From assembly GCF_009846885.1 (NCBI RefSeq), contig NZ_WUWM01000010.1, positions 124,001 through 188,000 of the forward strand: 64,000 nucleotides of DNA, written 5' to 3'. The DNA is from Paenibacillus puerhi. Lineage in GTDB: Bacteria; Bacillota; Bacilli; Paenibacillales; NBRC-103111. Both the position numbers and the translations under genes were made by a program. Position 1 is the stretch's first letter. Every line of letters starts with the position of its first letter. Shown here piece by piece: positions 9,221-20,268 of the stretch. The notes beneath the pieces are model-generated. The model was given only the letters and a program-made list of their open reading frames with translations, was not told the DNA's origin and did no database searches.

Positions 9221-9253
9221 GTACGTTAAGGGCCCCAGCGGCCCTTAACGTAC
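9221..9253. terminator. 14-bp perfect hairpin between convergent ileS and yteA-like gene
   Basis: GTACGTTAAGGGCC (9221-9234) and its exact complement (9240-9253) enclose a five-base loop. No T run follows on either strand. Its place between two convergent genes suggests a bidirectional terminator of the U-poor kind. Confidence 0.6.
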
Positions 9254-9305
9254 GGCTAAGAAGCGGAAATCCGAATGAACTGCAGAGTCTGCAGTTCATA
9301 CCCGG

Positions 9306-10076
9306 TCAGCGGGTAGGATCGTAGTCGTCCTCCAGCATATTCTCCGACTCCAGCAGGGAGTCGCCTTCGCCGCTTTGGATGTAATCCCGATAGGCCCTGT
9401 TGCGGACAATAGAGACATGCTGCCCGTACAGATCGGTGGCGACAAAGCTTTCGAAGGACTCGACGTAGCCGTCGTGCTCATCGGCTTCAATTTCCATCTG
9501 GTCATACGTGGATGATACATTGGGGTTTTCAGCCATTGCAGGCGTGTTGGAGGTGCCCCAGCTTTCGACGATCTGCCATGCGTCTTCGCCGTCAAACCGG
9601 TTCTGTTCCGTCCTCTCGTCCAGACTTGTCCGGCCGAAGGGAGGAGCGAGCAGCTTTTCTTCAACCGGCCGCCGCTCGGACTCATTCGGGTCAAGCACAT
9701 GCTCCATGCAATAAGAAGCGGTGGGCAGGGCCTGCAGCCGCTCGAAAGGGATAGGCTGACCGCAGGCGAGGCAGCTGCCGTACTTTCCGTTTTCCATACG
9801 GGACAGAGCGGCTTGGACGTCGGAGAGATGTCGCTCCGCATTTTCCAGCAGAGCGATATCCTTGCCGCGCTCGAACATTTCGCTGCCCAGATCGGCCGGA
9901 TGGTTATCATAAGCGGATAGCTCGCCTGTTTGGTCGCGCATTGAATTCTCCAGCCCTTTGTGCTGGTCTTCCGATATATGCGCCTCCAGCCAGCGGCCTT
10001 CCTCCCGGAGCTGTGCGCTTAATTCGCCCAATTGCATGTCGGTCAAGTGGTTTGGCCGGGATGGAACGGGGGACAT
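9306..10076 (-). CDS. yteA: YteA-like TraR/DksA-type zinc-finger protein
   Basis: A 256-residue protein with a long N-terminal helical region (about 1-75, including the ELSAYDNHPADLGSEMFERGKD stretch seen in YteA proteins) and a DksA-type zinc finger at about 98-125: CLACGQPI...ASYCMEH. The final ligand is His rather than Cys, as in Bacillus YteA. The C-terminal 100 residues are acidic and probably flexible. The family is inferred to act on RNA polymerase or in sporulation, without firm evidence. The ATG follows AAGGAGG. It is transcribed convergently with ileS and divergently from lspA. Confidence 0.85.
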   Translation of the reverse strand: MSPVPSRPNHLTDMQLGELSAQLREEGRWLEAHISEDQHKGLENSMRDQTGELSAYDNHPADLGSEMFERGKDIALLENAERHLSDVQAALSRMENGKYGSCLACGQPIPFERLQALPTASYCMEHVLDPNESERRPVEEKLLAPPFGRTSLDERTEQNRFDGEDAWQIVESWGTSNTPAMAENPNVSSTYDQMEIEADEHDGYVESFESFVATDLYGQHVSIVRNRAYRDYIQSGEGDSLLESENMLEDDYDPTR

Positions 10077-10185
10077 GATCTTCGCCTCCTTGAGTGTGTT
10101 GCATAAGCATAGTGTAAGCGGACCGGTATTTTTTTAGCTAGGTAAATCCTTGTAGGTACGTCAGAGGCGATAAGGGGCTGTTACC

Positions 10186-10725
10186 ATGAAATTTCTGAAA
10201 TATTATATCATCGCGTTTGTCGTTCTCGTGCTGGATCAAGTCACCAAGTGGGTGATCGTCAACCGTTTGATGCTGAATGAAACGCGATCGGTGATCGGCG
10301 AATTTTTCCAAATTACCTCCCATCGGAACAAAGGAGCGGCCTTTGGTATTCTGCAAAACCAGAGATGGTTCTTTATCGTAGTTACGATCCTGGTCGTCAT
10401 CGGGATTGTCTGGTATCTGAAGAAGACGGTTGATGAGGGCAAAAGATTACTGCCGATTGCACTCGGTCTGCTGCTCGGAGGAGCTGTGGGCAACTTTGTC
10501 GACCGCGCTTTATTCGGAGAGGTTGTCGATTTCCTGCAATTTAATTTTGAGTTCAATTGGTTTAATCCGCCGATCTACTATACGTTCCCGATCTTTAATC
10601 TGGCTGACTCGGCGATCGTGATCGGCGTAGCTCTCGTTTTCTTGGATGCGCTGATCAGCTGGCGCCGTGAAGCCAAGGAGAGCGCGCAATCGACCAAAGG
10701 GGAAAGCGGGGACGTCCAGCCGTGA
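10186..10725 (+). CDS. lspA: lipoprotein signal peptidase II
   Basis: A 179-residue integral membrane aspartyl protease that removes signal peptides from diacylated prolipoproteins. Four transmembrane helices are recognisable. The catalytic aspartates are Asp106 (GNFVDR) and Asp141 (FNLADS); the N-terminal DQVTKW and the NKGAAFG motif are also present. The hydrophilic C-terminal tail of about 20 residues is family-typical in length. It overlaps ylyB by four bases (GTGA). Several predicted lipoproteins in this window would be its substrates. Confidence 0.97.
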   Translation: MKFLKYYIIAFVVLVLDQVTKWVIVNRLMLNETRSVIGEFFQITSHRNKGAAFGILQNQRWFFIVVTILVVIGIVWYLKKTVDEGKRLLPIALGLLLGGAVGNFVDRALFGEVVDFLQFNFEFNWFNPPIYYTFPIFNLADSAIVIGVALVFLDALISWRREAKESAQSTKGESGDVQP

Positions 10726-11699
10726 GCAGACCCAGTGAAGAACACCATCAAGATCATGACTATGCCGATTCCCGATGGGAGCAGCGGCAGGAATGGACGG
10801 TAGAGGAGCACGAAGCCGGCGAGCGGATCGATAAGTTTCTCACGGATGCGCTGGAGGAGGACACGTCACGCACCCAAGTTCAGCAATGGATTAAGGATGG
10901 CTGTGCGACCGTGGACGGACGCACCGTAAAGCCCAATTATAAGCTGAATGCAGGCGAAGCCTTGTCGTTGTTAATCCCCGAGCCCAAGGAGCTGGAAGTA
11001 ACAGCCGAACCTATTCCGCTGGATGTCGTGTACGAGGATTCCGATCTCATCGTGGTGAACAAGCCTCGCGGGCTTGTCGTCCATCCGGCTGTGGGGCATT
11101 ACAAGGGAACGCTGGTCAATGGGTTGCTGTATCATTGCAAGGATCTGTCGGGAATCAACGGGGTCATGCGGCCGGGTATCGTGCATCGGATCGATAAGGA
11201 CACGTCAGGATTGCTCATGGCCGCCAAAAATGATTTGGCCCATAGCGGCTTGGCCGCGCAGCTTAAAGTGCACAGCGTCAATCGCAAATATGTGGCTCTT
11301 GTCCATGGCAATGTGCCCCATGACACCGGCACGATCGATGCTCCCATCGGGCGTGATCCAAGAGACCGCAAATTGTACACCGTGACGGAGCGCAACAGCA
11401 AGCATGCGGTGACCCATTTCCTCGTGCTGGAGCGCTTCGGCGATTATACGCTGATGGAGCTGAAGCTGGAGACGGGAAGAACGCATCAAATCCGGGTGCA
11501 CATGAAGTTTATCGGTCATCCGCTGGTAGGCGACCCGGCATACGGACCGTCTAAGAGCAAAGGTGTTATGATGGAGGGCCAGGCTCTGCATGCGGCGGTG
11601 CTTGGGTTTGATCACCCGAGGACCGGTGAACATCTGGAGTTTGAAGCGCCGATTCCTGAAGATATGCGTCGTTTGATCGACGTATTGAAACTGCGATAA
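10722..11699 (+). CDS. ylyB: RluA-family 23S rRNA pseudouridine synthase (YlyB/RluD-like)
   Basis: A 325-residue enzyme that isomerises uridine in large-subunit rRNA. An S4 domain (about residues 27-80) is followed by the catalytic domain with HRIDKDTSGLL, containing the catalytic Asp, and the conserved GRTHQIRVHMKFIGHPLVGD block. The GTG start overlaps the lspA stop, as in Bacillus, so the two are translationally coupled. The target position cannot be assigned from sequence alone; RluD-like enzymes modify helix 69. Confidence 0.93.
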   Translation: MSRPSEEHHQDHDYADSRWEQRQEWTVEEHEAGERIDKFLTDALEEDTSRTQVQQWIKDGCATVDGRTVKPNYKLNAGEALSLLIPEPKELEVTAEPIPLDVVYEDSDLIVVNKPRGLVVHPAVGHYKGTLVNGLLYHCKDLSGINGVMRPGIVHRIDKDTSGLLMAAKNDLAHSGLAAQLKVHSVNRKYVALVHGNVPHDTGTIDAPIGRDPRDRKLYTVTERNSKHAVTHFLVLERFGDYTLMELKLETGRTHQIRVHMKFIGHPLVGDPAYGPSKSKGVMMEGQALHAAVLGFDHPRTGEHLEFEAPIPEDMRRLIDVLKLR

Positions 11700-11713
11700 G
11701 GACGGAGTTAGGG

Positions 11714-12877
11714 ATGAAGCAGCTGGAGCAATGGATCAACCCTCGTGTGAAGGATATCGAAATCTCCGGTATCCGGAAAATGTCCAATCTGGTCGCCCGG
11801 TATCCGGGAGCGATCACGCTGACAATCGGTCAGCCGGATTTTTCGACGCCCGACCATATAGTCGAAGCAGGCAGGGAGGCGCTCGCGTCGAACAAGACCG
11901 CGTATACGCCGAATGCCGGACTGGCGGAGCTTCGTGAGGCTATAGCCGGCTTTGTCCTTGCGAAATACGGTCTTGAGTACGCCGCGGCTGACGAAGTCAT
12001 CGTGACGGCTGGCGCCAGCCAAGCCTTGGACATTACGCTGAGGACCCTGCTCACCGAGGGCAGCGAGGTCATCCTGCCGGGCCCGATCTATCCGGGCTAC
12101 GAGCCGCTGGTTCGTCTCTGCGGCGGAAAGCCGGTGTATGTTGATACGACCGGGAACGGCTTCAAGCTAACGGCTGAGCTGCTGGAGCCGTACCTGACAG
12201 ACCACACTCGATGCGTGGTACTATGCTATCCCTCGAACCCGACGGGACGTATATTGTCGGCGCGGGAGCAGGATGAGCTGGGAGAGCTGTTGGCCGATCG
12301 CGGGATCTTCGTGATCTCGGATGAGATCTATAGCGAGCTGATTTATGATGGCGCTCATCGTTCCTTCGCTTCGGTAGCCGGTATGAGGGAGAAGACGGTG
12401 GTCATCAACGGCTTGTCCAAATCCCATGCCATGACCGGTTGGAGAATCGGCTATACGCTTGCGCCGGCCTATCTGTCCCGGCATATGGTCAAGGTACATC
12501 AATACAACGTGACTTGCGCCAGCTCCATCAGCCAGTATGCGGCTGTCGAGGCGCTGACCGTCGGCATAGACGACGCGCTGCCGATGAGGGAGGAATACCG
12601 CCGGCGCAGGGATTACACGTTTGACCGGTTGGCCACAATGGGCTTCGAGCTGGACAAGCCGGAAGGAGCGTTTTATTTATTCCCTTCGATAAAGCGCTAT
12701 GGACTTTCCTCGATGGAGTTTGCTATGAGGCTATTGGACGAGCATCAGGTGGCGGTTATGCCGGGAGATGCATTCTCCCGCTCCGGGGAAGGGTACATCC
12801 GCTTGTCGTACGCTTATGCGATGGATGTGCTGGAAGCCGGATTGGATCGGTTGGAGGCGTTCGTGCGTAAGCTGTAA
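11714..12877 (+). CDS. patA: PLP aminotransferase, probable N-acetyl-LL-diaminopimelate aminotransferase PatA
   Basis: A 387-residue fold-type I class I/II aminotransferase. The Schiff-base lysine is Lys236 in NGLSKSHAMTGWRIGY; PSNPTGR and SDEIYSEL carry the conserved Asn and Asp/Tyr. It closely resembles Bacillus PatA, which transaminates in the acetylase branch of lysine and meso-DAP synthesis. The nearby dapH and dapL genes supply the preceding and following steps, which supports the assignment. A general aromatic or alanine aminotransferase is the alternative. A strong terminator follows. Confidence 0.85.
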   Translation: MKQLEQWINPRVKDIEISGIRKMSNLVARYPGAITLTIGQPDFSTPDHIVEAGREALASNKTAYTPNAGLAELREAIAGFVLAKYGLEYAAADEVIVTAGASQALDITLRTLLTEGSEVILPGPIYPGYEPLVRLCGGKPVYVDTTGNGFKLTAELLEPYLTDHTRCVVLCYPSNPTGRILSAREQDELGELLADRGIFVISDEIYSELIYDGAHRSFASVAGMREKTVVINGLSKSHAMTGWRIGYTLAPAYLSRHMVKVHQYNVTCASSISQYAAVEALTVGIDDALPMREEYRRRRDYTFDRLATMGFELDKPEGAFYLFPSIKRYGLSSMEFAMRLLDEHQVAVMPGDAFSRSGEGYIRLSYAYAMDVLEAGLDRLEAFVRKL

Positions 12878-12898
12878 GAGACTGAAGAGCTAGGCAGC

Positions 12899-12926
12899 AA
12901 AAAGCCGCTGACATCAGCGGCTTTTT
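12899..12926. terminator. bidirectional rho-independent terminator after patA
   Basis: A 12-bp perfect stem (AAAAAGCCGCTG against CAGCGGCTTTTT) with loop ACAT. The A and T flanks make it work for both patA and the converging PPOX-like gene. Confidence 0.92.
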
Positions 12927-12980
12927 ATTATTCGCAGCGAGATAAACCTTGAATCCGGCCGCTTTCGTATTTCTTCCCAA

Positions 12981-13640
12981 TCAGTACATTCGCTTCGTGT
13001 AGCTTTCTTGCAGCAATCCGTCTACCTGCTCTGCGCTGACCTCCAGACGACCTTTCACTTGGTCGGCTAACATCCGGCTGATAGCAGGCAGCTCGTCATG
13101 CTCGTGCCAGCTATCGGGCTCCCACAGCTTGGAGCGGCGGAAAGCCTTGGCGCAGTGGACGAAAATTTCTTCCACTTCCACGCCGATTGCCAGCATAGGC
13201 GCACGTCCCTGCACGGACATGGACTCCAGCAGCTCAGGATCGCGCACGATACAGGCCTTACCGTTGATTCGCAGGGTTTCGCCGAGTCCCGGAATCATAA
13301 ATAACAAGCCGATATGCGGATTGCCCAGTATATTGCGGATCGAATCCATTCTCCGGTTGCCGGGACGTTCCGGGATGGCCAGATGGCGGTCATCCAGAAC
13401 CGATACAAAACCGGGAGCGTCTCCTCTTGGGGAAGCATCGCATAGCCCTTGTTCATTGGCCGTCGAAAGCACCAGGAAAGGGCTTAGGGCAATAAAACGA
13501 CGGCAGTGCGCATCCAGGGTGCGGACGGTTTTGTGCAAGGCAAGCGGACTTGGTTCACCGAGAATAGAGCGAAGAGCTTCGAATTCGGACCATGAGGCAA
13601 CCAAATCACGAAATGGGCTGTTTTCCTTCTTTTCGTTCAC
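12981..13640 (-). CDS. pyridoxamine 5'-phosphate oxidase-family flavin protein (MSMEG_1061-like)
   Basis: A 219-residue split-barrel FMN-binding protein. Recognisable segments are FLVLSTANEQGLCDASPRGD, GFVSVLDDRHLAIPERPGNRR and IGLLFMIPGLGETLRINGKA, which define the PPOX class of the MSMEG_1061 type. Such proteins probably bind FMN or F420 and reduce or oxidise unknown small molecules; a vitamin B6 role is unlikely. It starts at GTG and lies just upstream of nothing obviously related, convergent with patA and downstream of dapL on the same strand. Confidence 0.8.
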   Translation of the reverse strand: MNEKKENSPFRDLVASWSEFEALRSILGEPSPLALHKTVRTLDAHCRRFIALSPFLVLSTANEQGLCDASPRGDAPGFVSVLDDRHLAIPERPGNRRMDSIRNILGNPHIGLLFMIPGLGETLRINGKACIVRDPELLESMSVQGRAPMLAIGVEVEEIFVHCAKAFRRSKLWEPDSWHEHDELPAISRMLADQVKGRLEVSAEQVDGLLQESYTKRMY

Positions 13641-13695
13641 GGGGCACCTGCTTTCGGATAAAGTGTATTCCTCTTCCCTTCCTAACCTGCTGGAC

Positions 13696-14850
13696 TTACT
13701 GACTTGACCTCCAGGTCAGATAGCGCGTCATGACGCCGATAGCCGCATCGATAGCGCCTTCGTCCGGCTCCAGTCTGGCATGATGCAGACCGTAGGGAGC
13801 ATGTACGCCAAGCCAGAACATAAAGCCCGGTATGGCTTCGAGAAAATAACCGAAATCTTCGCCGGTCATAGCTTCCGTGCATTCGAGCAGCGTGATGCCG
13901 TAGGGTTCCTGCGTTTCTCGAAGCCAAGTCATAAAGTCGGCCGTTACTTGTTCTTCATTGTATACCTGCCTGTAAGTGGAGCCGTAATCGATGCGGGCCT
14001 GGCAGGAAAAAGAAGTCTCGATGCCGCCTACGATAGCTTCCAATCTCGATTTGACAAGCTCCATCGTACCTGCGGATAAGGTGCGGATCGTTCCTTCCAG
14101 CCGAGCCTGCTCCGCAATGATGTTCTGCTTGGCGCCTCCTTCAATTTTCCCGATCGTAATCACCGCCGAGTCTAGCGGGTTGACGTTGCGGGAAATAATC
14201 GTCTGCAGCTGCCCGACCAGTTGGCAGGCGGCGATGACCACATCATTCGCTTGATGGGGGTAAGCCGCATGGCCGCCCTTGCCGACCAAGTCGATGAACA
14301 GCTCGGAGGTGTTGGCGAACAAGATGCCGGGCTTGACGGCAAGGGTGCCCACCGGGTACTCCGGTGCAATATGCAGAGCGAAGATTTCATCCGGTCGCAA
14401 GTCCTGAAGCTCTTCGCTTTGCAGCATAGGGAGGGCACCGCCCGGACCTTCTTCCGCAGGCTGGAAGATGAAGGTCAGATCGTCTGAGATCGGATGCTCG
14501 GTAAAGTAAGTGAGAACGCCTAAACCGATGCTCATGTGAAGGTCATGTCCGCAAGCGTGCATCAGCCCGGGATGAGCGGAGCGATAGGCGCAGCCGGTAT
14601 CCTCTTGAATCGGAAGCGCGTCCATATCGGCCCGGTAGCCGTATCTGCGGCGAGGTGCAGGTCCCGTGCCTGTGAGGTTAACGAGGATGCCGGTGCGCCA
14701 GGTGCGAATCTCCATTCTGTCCTGGGGGAGAGAGGTCAGATAATCCAGCAAATAAGCCTGTGTCTTGAATTCCTGAAAGCCCAGCTCCGGAATCCGGTGC
14801 AAGTCACGGCGTATTTGGACGAAACGGCCCGGAGAGGATGTGTCGGTCAT
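13696..14850 (-). CDS. dapL: N-acetyldiaminopimelate deacetylase (M20 family)
   Basis: A 384-residue M20 amidohydrolase that removes the acetyl group from N-acetyl-LL-diaminopimelate. Visible motifs are [15 protein letters not shown] N-terminus ([14 protein letters not shown]), [22 protein letters not shown] and [10 protein letters not shown], which provide the di-metal ligands, and [11 protein letters not shown] near the C-terminus. The open frame extends 46 residues further upstream, but ATG 14850 behind GGAGGG gives the correct family start. It follows dapH after 150 bases rich in hairpins, so it may be partly uncoupled from dapH. Confidence 0.92.
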   Translation of the reverse strand: MTDTSSPGRFVQIRRDLHRIPELGFQEFKTQAYLLDYLTSLPQDRMEIRTWRTGILVNLTGTGPAPRRRYGYRADMDALPIQEDTGCAYRSAHPGLMHACGHDLHMSIGLGVLTYFTEHPISDDLTFIFQPAEEGPGGALPMLQSEELQDLRPDEIFALHIAPEYPVGTLAVKPGILFANTSELFIDLVGKGGHAAYPHQANDVVIAACQLVGQLQTIISRNVNPLDSAVITIGKIEGGAKQNIIAEQARLEGTIRTLSAGTMELVKSRLEAIVGGIETSFSCQARIDYGSTYRQVYNEEQVTADFMTWLRETQEPYGITLLECTEAMTGEDFGYFLEAIPGFMFWLGVHAPYGLHHARLEPDEGAIDAAIGVMTRYLTWRSSQ

Positions 14851-14950
14851 CGTGAAGCCCTCCTTCATAAAAAATACAGTTGCCGGACAAGCAAGCTGCC
14901 CCGGCACGGGGAACAGGGCATCCCGGACGAGGCCGGGATGCTTGTGAGTC

Positions 14951-14982
14951 AAAGAAAACCCGGCGCTGCATGCACCGGGCTC
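14951..14982 (-). terminator. attenuator-like hairpin between dapH and dapL
   Basis: On the minus strand CCCGG and CCGGG enclose a TGCATGCA-containing loop and are followed by TTTTCTTT. A second hairpin (GCATCCCGG against CCGGGATGC) lies just beyond at about 14919-14942. Together they may reduce dapL expression relative to dapH. Confidence 0.5.
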
Positions 14983-15003
14983 ACCCAAGCTGCCTGCGCC
15001 GAA

Positions 15004-15720
15004 TTACAAGTTGCGCAGGTCTTTTAACATTTCGGTTTTCGACTTGGTCTTGTCGTCGACCTTCTTGATGACGCGCGCCGGAGTGCCGGCCACTACGCTG
15101 AATGCCGGTACGTCCTCGACGACGACGGCGCCGGCGGCTACGACCGACCCCTGGCCCACGCGGATGCCTTCCAAAATCACGGCATTGGCGCCGACAAGCA
15201 CGTCGTCTTCGATGACCACCGGCTGTGCCGAAGGCGGCTCGATGACTCCGGCCAGCACGGCTCCGGCTCCGATGTGGCACATCCTGCCGACCTGGACGCG
15301 GCCGCCCACCACAACGCCCATGTCGATCATCGTGCCTTCGCCGATGGAAGCTCCGATGTTAATAACCGCACCCATCATAATGATGGCGTTGTCTCCTATA
15401 TCGACCATGTCGCGGATGATCGCCCCCGGTTCGATTCGCGCATGAATGCCCTTCAGGTCAAGCAAAGGAATCGCAGAGTTGCGGCGGTCGCTCTCCACCA
15501 CATAGTCCTCGATCCTCTCGGCTTGTTCGTCAAGCACAGCCTTAATGTCTTTCCACTCGCCGAACAGTACGCCGCTCTTGCCGGAAACAAAAGTCTGGAT
15601 GCCGTCGCCGAATGCGATGCTCTCCAGATCGTTTCCTTTGATGTATACCTTGACTGGCGTTTTCTTCTTGCTTGTTTTGATGGCGTTGATGACTTCCTCC
15701 GTATTCATCTCGATCGACAT
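15004..15720 (-). CDS. dapH: tetrahydrodipicolinate N-acetyltransferase
   Basis: A 238-residue left-handed beta-helix acyltransferase that acetylates tetrahydrodipicolinate with acetyl-CoA, the first step of the acetylase branch to meso-DAP and lysine. Hexapeptide repeats run from about residue 90 to 200 ([20 protein letters not shown], then [17 protein letters not shown]). The N-terminal domain ([19 protein letters not shown]) is typical of DapH. ATG 15720 lies 14 bases after GGAG; a GTG at 15735 is an alternative. It is transcribed away from the pyr operon. Confidence 0.94.
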   Translation of the reverse strand: MSIEMNTEEVINAIKTSKKKTPVKVYIKGNDLESIAFGDGIQTFVSGKSGVLFGEWKDIKAVLDEQAERIEDYVVESDRRNSAIPLLDLKGIHARIEPGAIIRDMVDIGDNAIIMMGAVINIGASIGEGTMIDMGVVVGGRVQVGRMCHIGAGAVLAGVIEPPSAQPVVIEDDVLVGANAVILEGIRVGQGSVVAAGAVVVEDVPAFSVVAGTPARVIKKVDDKTKSKTEMLKDLRNL

Positions 15721-15877
15721 AGTGCTGTGGTTCACTCCTTAAGTAAAAGTCCCGCTAGTAGACAAGCGAAGACGAGCTAAATCTTTTATAGCATAAATTG
15801 ACTGCTTCTAGCAATAATTTGCTCCAATCGTACGGTGTGCGGGAGGGGGTTTTCATAAAAAACGCGTTCGACATGTA

Positions 15878-15906
15878 TTGACATTCGGCGCTCTACGTGG
15901 GATAAT
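15878..15906 (+). promoter_or_regulatory. SigA promoter of the pyr operon
   Basis: TTGACA (15878-15883) and GATAAT (15901-15906) with a 17-bp spacer. Transcription would start near 15913, about 20 nt before the PyrR-binding loop. Confidence 0.88.
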
Positions 15907-15912
15907 GCTGGT

Positions 15913-17611
<1,699 letters not shown>

Positions 17612-17706
17612 AGGCCGGCCGGACTCCAGACACGATATTCGGCAGTTGCCGGACAATTGCTTCTACTATAAGCTTCAACACACCATCTACTAACGGGAGG
17701 TTCCTC

Positions 17707-18990
17707 ATGGGCATTTGGATACTGAACGCCAGCGTCGTCGGCGCAGGTAATGAACAGGTGACTAAGCACGTACTGGTCGAGGGCCGGACAGTGGCTCGCA
17801 TCGTAGAGGCCGGGGGAGCTGATCCGGATACGGACGGACATACGGTCGTCGATGCGGCGGGCAAGCTGCTCGCGCCGGGGCTGATCGACATGCACGTGCA
17901 TCTTCGCGAGCCGGGATTCGAGCATAAGGAGACGATCGCGACCGGAACCCGGTCGGCAGCCCAGGGCGGCTTTACGACGATCGCCTGCATGCCGAACACG
18001 AGACCGGTCATTGACACAGTCGATACCGTGAAGTACATCCTGGACAAAGCCGAGACCGATGGCGTTGTCAGGGTGCTCCCTTATGGCTGTATCACCAAGG
18101 GCGAGCTGGGCCGCGAGCTGACTGATTTCGACGCGCTGAAGGAAGCGGGAGTCATCGGTTACACGGATGACGGAGTCGGCGTCCAGAGCGCTCAGATGAT
18201 GAAGGATGCGATGGCGAAGGCAGCGTCGATCGGTATGCCGATCATTGCCCACTGCGAGGACAACACGCTGGTCGAGGGCGCGGCTTTTACGGAAGGCGAG
18301 TTCTCGCGCAAGCATGGGTTGAAGGGGATCCCCAACGAGTCGGAGGCGATCCATGTCGGCCGGGACATTTTACTGTCAGAGGCGACAGGCGTTCATTATC
18401 ATGTGTGCCACGTGAGTACGGAGCAATCGGTCCGCTTGATCCGTCAGGCGAAGCAGATCGGCATCAAAGTGACAGCGGAGGTATGCCCGCATCACCTTCT
18501 GCTGTCCGACGAAGATATCCCGGGCATGGATGCCAACTGGAAGATGAACCCTCCGCTGCGTACCCCGCGCGATGTACAAGCCTGCATCGAGGGACTGGTG
18601 GACGGTACGATCGACATCATCGTCACCGACCATGCGCCGCACAGCGAGGAAGAGAAAGCACGCGGCGTGCAGCTTGCGCCGTTCGGCATAGTCGGCTTTG
18701 AGACGGCCTTTCCGCTTCTCTATACGAAATTCGTTGCCACCGGGCAGTGGACGCTGGAGTTTCTGGTCGACAAAATGACCAAGCTGCCAGCCGAAGTATT
18801 CGGACTGCCATGGGGGACCATCGAGGAGGGCAAGCCGGCAGACCTGACCTTGATCGACCTGGAGACGGAGCGCGAGGTCGATCCGGCATCGTTCGCATCG
18901 AAGGGCCGTAACACCCCATTCACGGGCTGGAAGCTGCAAGGCTGGCCGACCCTTACGATGGTGGACGGCAAGATCGTCTGGAACGCTTAG
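17707..18990 (+). CDS. pyrC: dihydroorotase
   Basis: A 427-residue class I (PyrC type) metal-dependent amidohydrolase that cyclises carbamoyl-aspartate to dihydroorotate. The metal-binding DMHVHLREPG begins at residue 61 (His63, His65); the later HCED, HVCHVST and VTDHAPHS motifs complete the binuclear site. The open frame continues upstream into pyrB, but ATG 17707 behind CGGGAGG is the evident start. Confidence 0.96.
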   Translation: MGIWILNASVVGAGNEQVTKHVLVEGRTVARIVEAGGADPDTDGHTVVDAAGKLLAPGLIDMHVHLREPGFEHKETIATGTRSAAQGGFTTIACMPNTRPVIDTVDTVKYILDKAETDGVVRVLPYGCITKGELGRELTDFDALKEAGVIGYTDDGVGVQSAQMMKDAMAKAASIGMPIIAHCEDNTLVEGAAFTEGEFSRKHGLKGIPNESEAIHVGRDILLSEATGVHYHVCHVSTEQSVRLIRQAKQIGIKVTAEVCPHHLLLSDEDIPGMDANWKMNPPLRTPRDVQACIEGLVDGTIDIIVTDHAPHSEEEKARGVQLAPFGIVGFETAFPLLYTKFVATGQWTLEFLVDKMTKLPAEVFGLPWGTIEEGKPADLTLIDLETEREVDPASFASKGRNTPFTGWKLQGWPTLTMVDGKIVWNA

Positions 18991-19086
18991 TCCATAGCGA
19001 TTTCGGAACAAACCTGCGAAGAGACGACATCAGACGGACCTTCGCCAACTATATAGCCAGACCATTCACAGAAGGAGTGAAGAGCG

Positions 19087-20268
19087 ATGCAGGCAAGATT
19101 GTTGTTGGAAGACGGTACTTTGTTTACCGGCAAAGCGTTCGGAAGCACAGGCGACTCGGTAGGCGAGGTCGTTTTTAATACAGGCATGACGGGTTACCAA
19201 GAGGTGATCTCTGATCCTTCGTACTGCGGCCAGATCGTCACGATGACGTATCCGCTGATCGGCAACTACGGCATTACCCGCGATGATTTCGAATCGATCC
19301 GTCCTTTTATTCACGGCCTCGTCGTACGCGAGCACGAAGCGGTGCCAAGCAACTGGAGAGCGGAATATTCGCTGGAGAGCTTGCTTAAGGAATATGGAGT
19401 CATCGGAATCAGCGGCGTCGACACGCGCATGCTGACTCGCCGCATCCGCCATCAAGGGGTCATGAAGGGAATCCTCACCACTTCGAACAAGCGGGTGGAA
19501 GAGCTGCTGGAACAGATGAAGGATACGCCTCTCGTAACCGATCAGGTCGCACGGGTTTCTACGAAAACTTTATTCAGCGCGCCCGGTACGAAAGAGCGCA
19601 TCGTGCTCGTCGATTACGGTTCAAAGAACGGTATTTTGCGCGATCTGACGAAGCGGGGCTGCGATGTGGTCGTCGTGCCTCAGGACGCAAGCGCGGAGCA
19701 AATCCGCCGGCTGGCTCCGGACGGCATCCTGCTGTCCAACGGCCCTGGGGATCCTAAGGAAGTTCCGCATGCGGCGAAGATGATCGCTGAGCTGCTGAGT
19801 GAATTCCCGATTTTCGGCATCTGTCTCGGTCACCAGCTGTTCGCACTGGCAAGCGGCGCGGATACGGAGAAGCTGAAGTTCGGACATCGGGGCGGCAACC
19901 ACCCGGTGAAGGATCTGGCCTCCGGCCGCTGCTTTATCACTTCTCAGAACCACGGCTATACGGTGAAGGAAGAGTCGATCGCGAGCACGGAGCTTGAGAT
20001 CACGCATATTAACAATAACGACAGAACGATCGAAGGTCTGCGTCATAAGAAGTATCCGGCTTTCTCCGTCCAATATCATCCTGAAGCGGCCCCTGGTCCG
20101 TTCGACACGAGCTTTTTGTTCGACGACTTCCTGAACCTGATCCGCGATCATAAGCGGAATTCGCCGAAGACGCCTCGCCAGGCGCAAATCGCTGCGGATT
20201 TCGAAGCTTCCAGGTCGGCAGCAGCCGGCACCGATTCGAAGGGAGAATTAACCTATGCCAAAAAATAA
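19087..20268 (+). CDS. carA: carbamoyl-phosphate synthase small (glutaminase) subunit
   Basis: A 393-residue class I glutamine amidotransferase subunit that feeds ammonia to CarB. The nucleophile is Cys246 in [12 protein letters not shown], with the catalytic His/Glu in [10 protein letters not shown]. The N-terminal domain ([16 protein letters not shown], then [15 protein letters not shown]) is standard. The C-terminal tail of about 35 residues beyond the amidotransferase domain is hydrophilic and longer than the minimal family length. It overlaps carB by 14 bases. As part of pyr it is the pyrimidine-regulated copy. Confidence 0.96.
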   Translation: MQARLLLEDGTLFTGKAFGSTGDSVGEVVFNTGMTGYQEVISDPSYCGQIVTMTYPLIGNYGITRDDFESIRPFIHGLVVREHEAVPSNWRAEYSLESLLKEYGVIGISGVDTRMLTRRIRHQGVMKGILTTSNKRVEELLEQMKDTPLVTDQVARVSTKTLFSAPGTKERIVLVDYGSKNGILRDLTKRGCDVVVVPQDASAEQIRRLAPDGILLSNGPGDPKEVPHAAKMIAELLSEFPIFGICLGHQLFALASGADTEKLKFGHRGGNHPVKDLASGRCFITSQNHGYTVKEESIASTELEITHINNNDRTIEGLRHKKYPAFSVQYHPEAAPGPFDTSFLFDDFLNLIRDHKRNSPKTPRQAQIAADFEASRSAAAGTDSKGELTYAKK

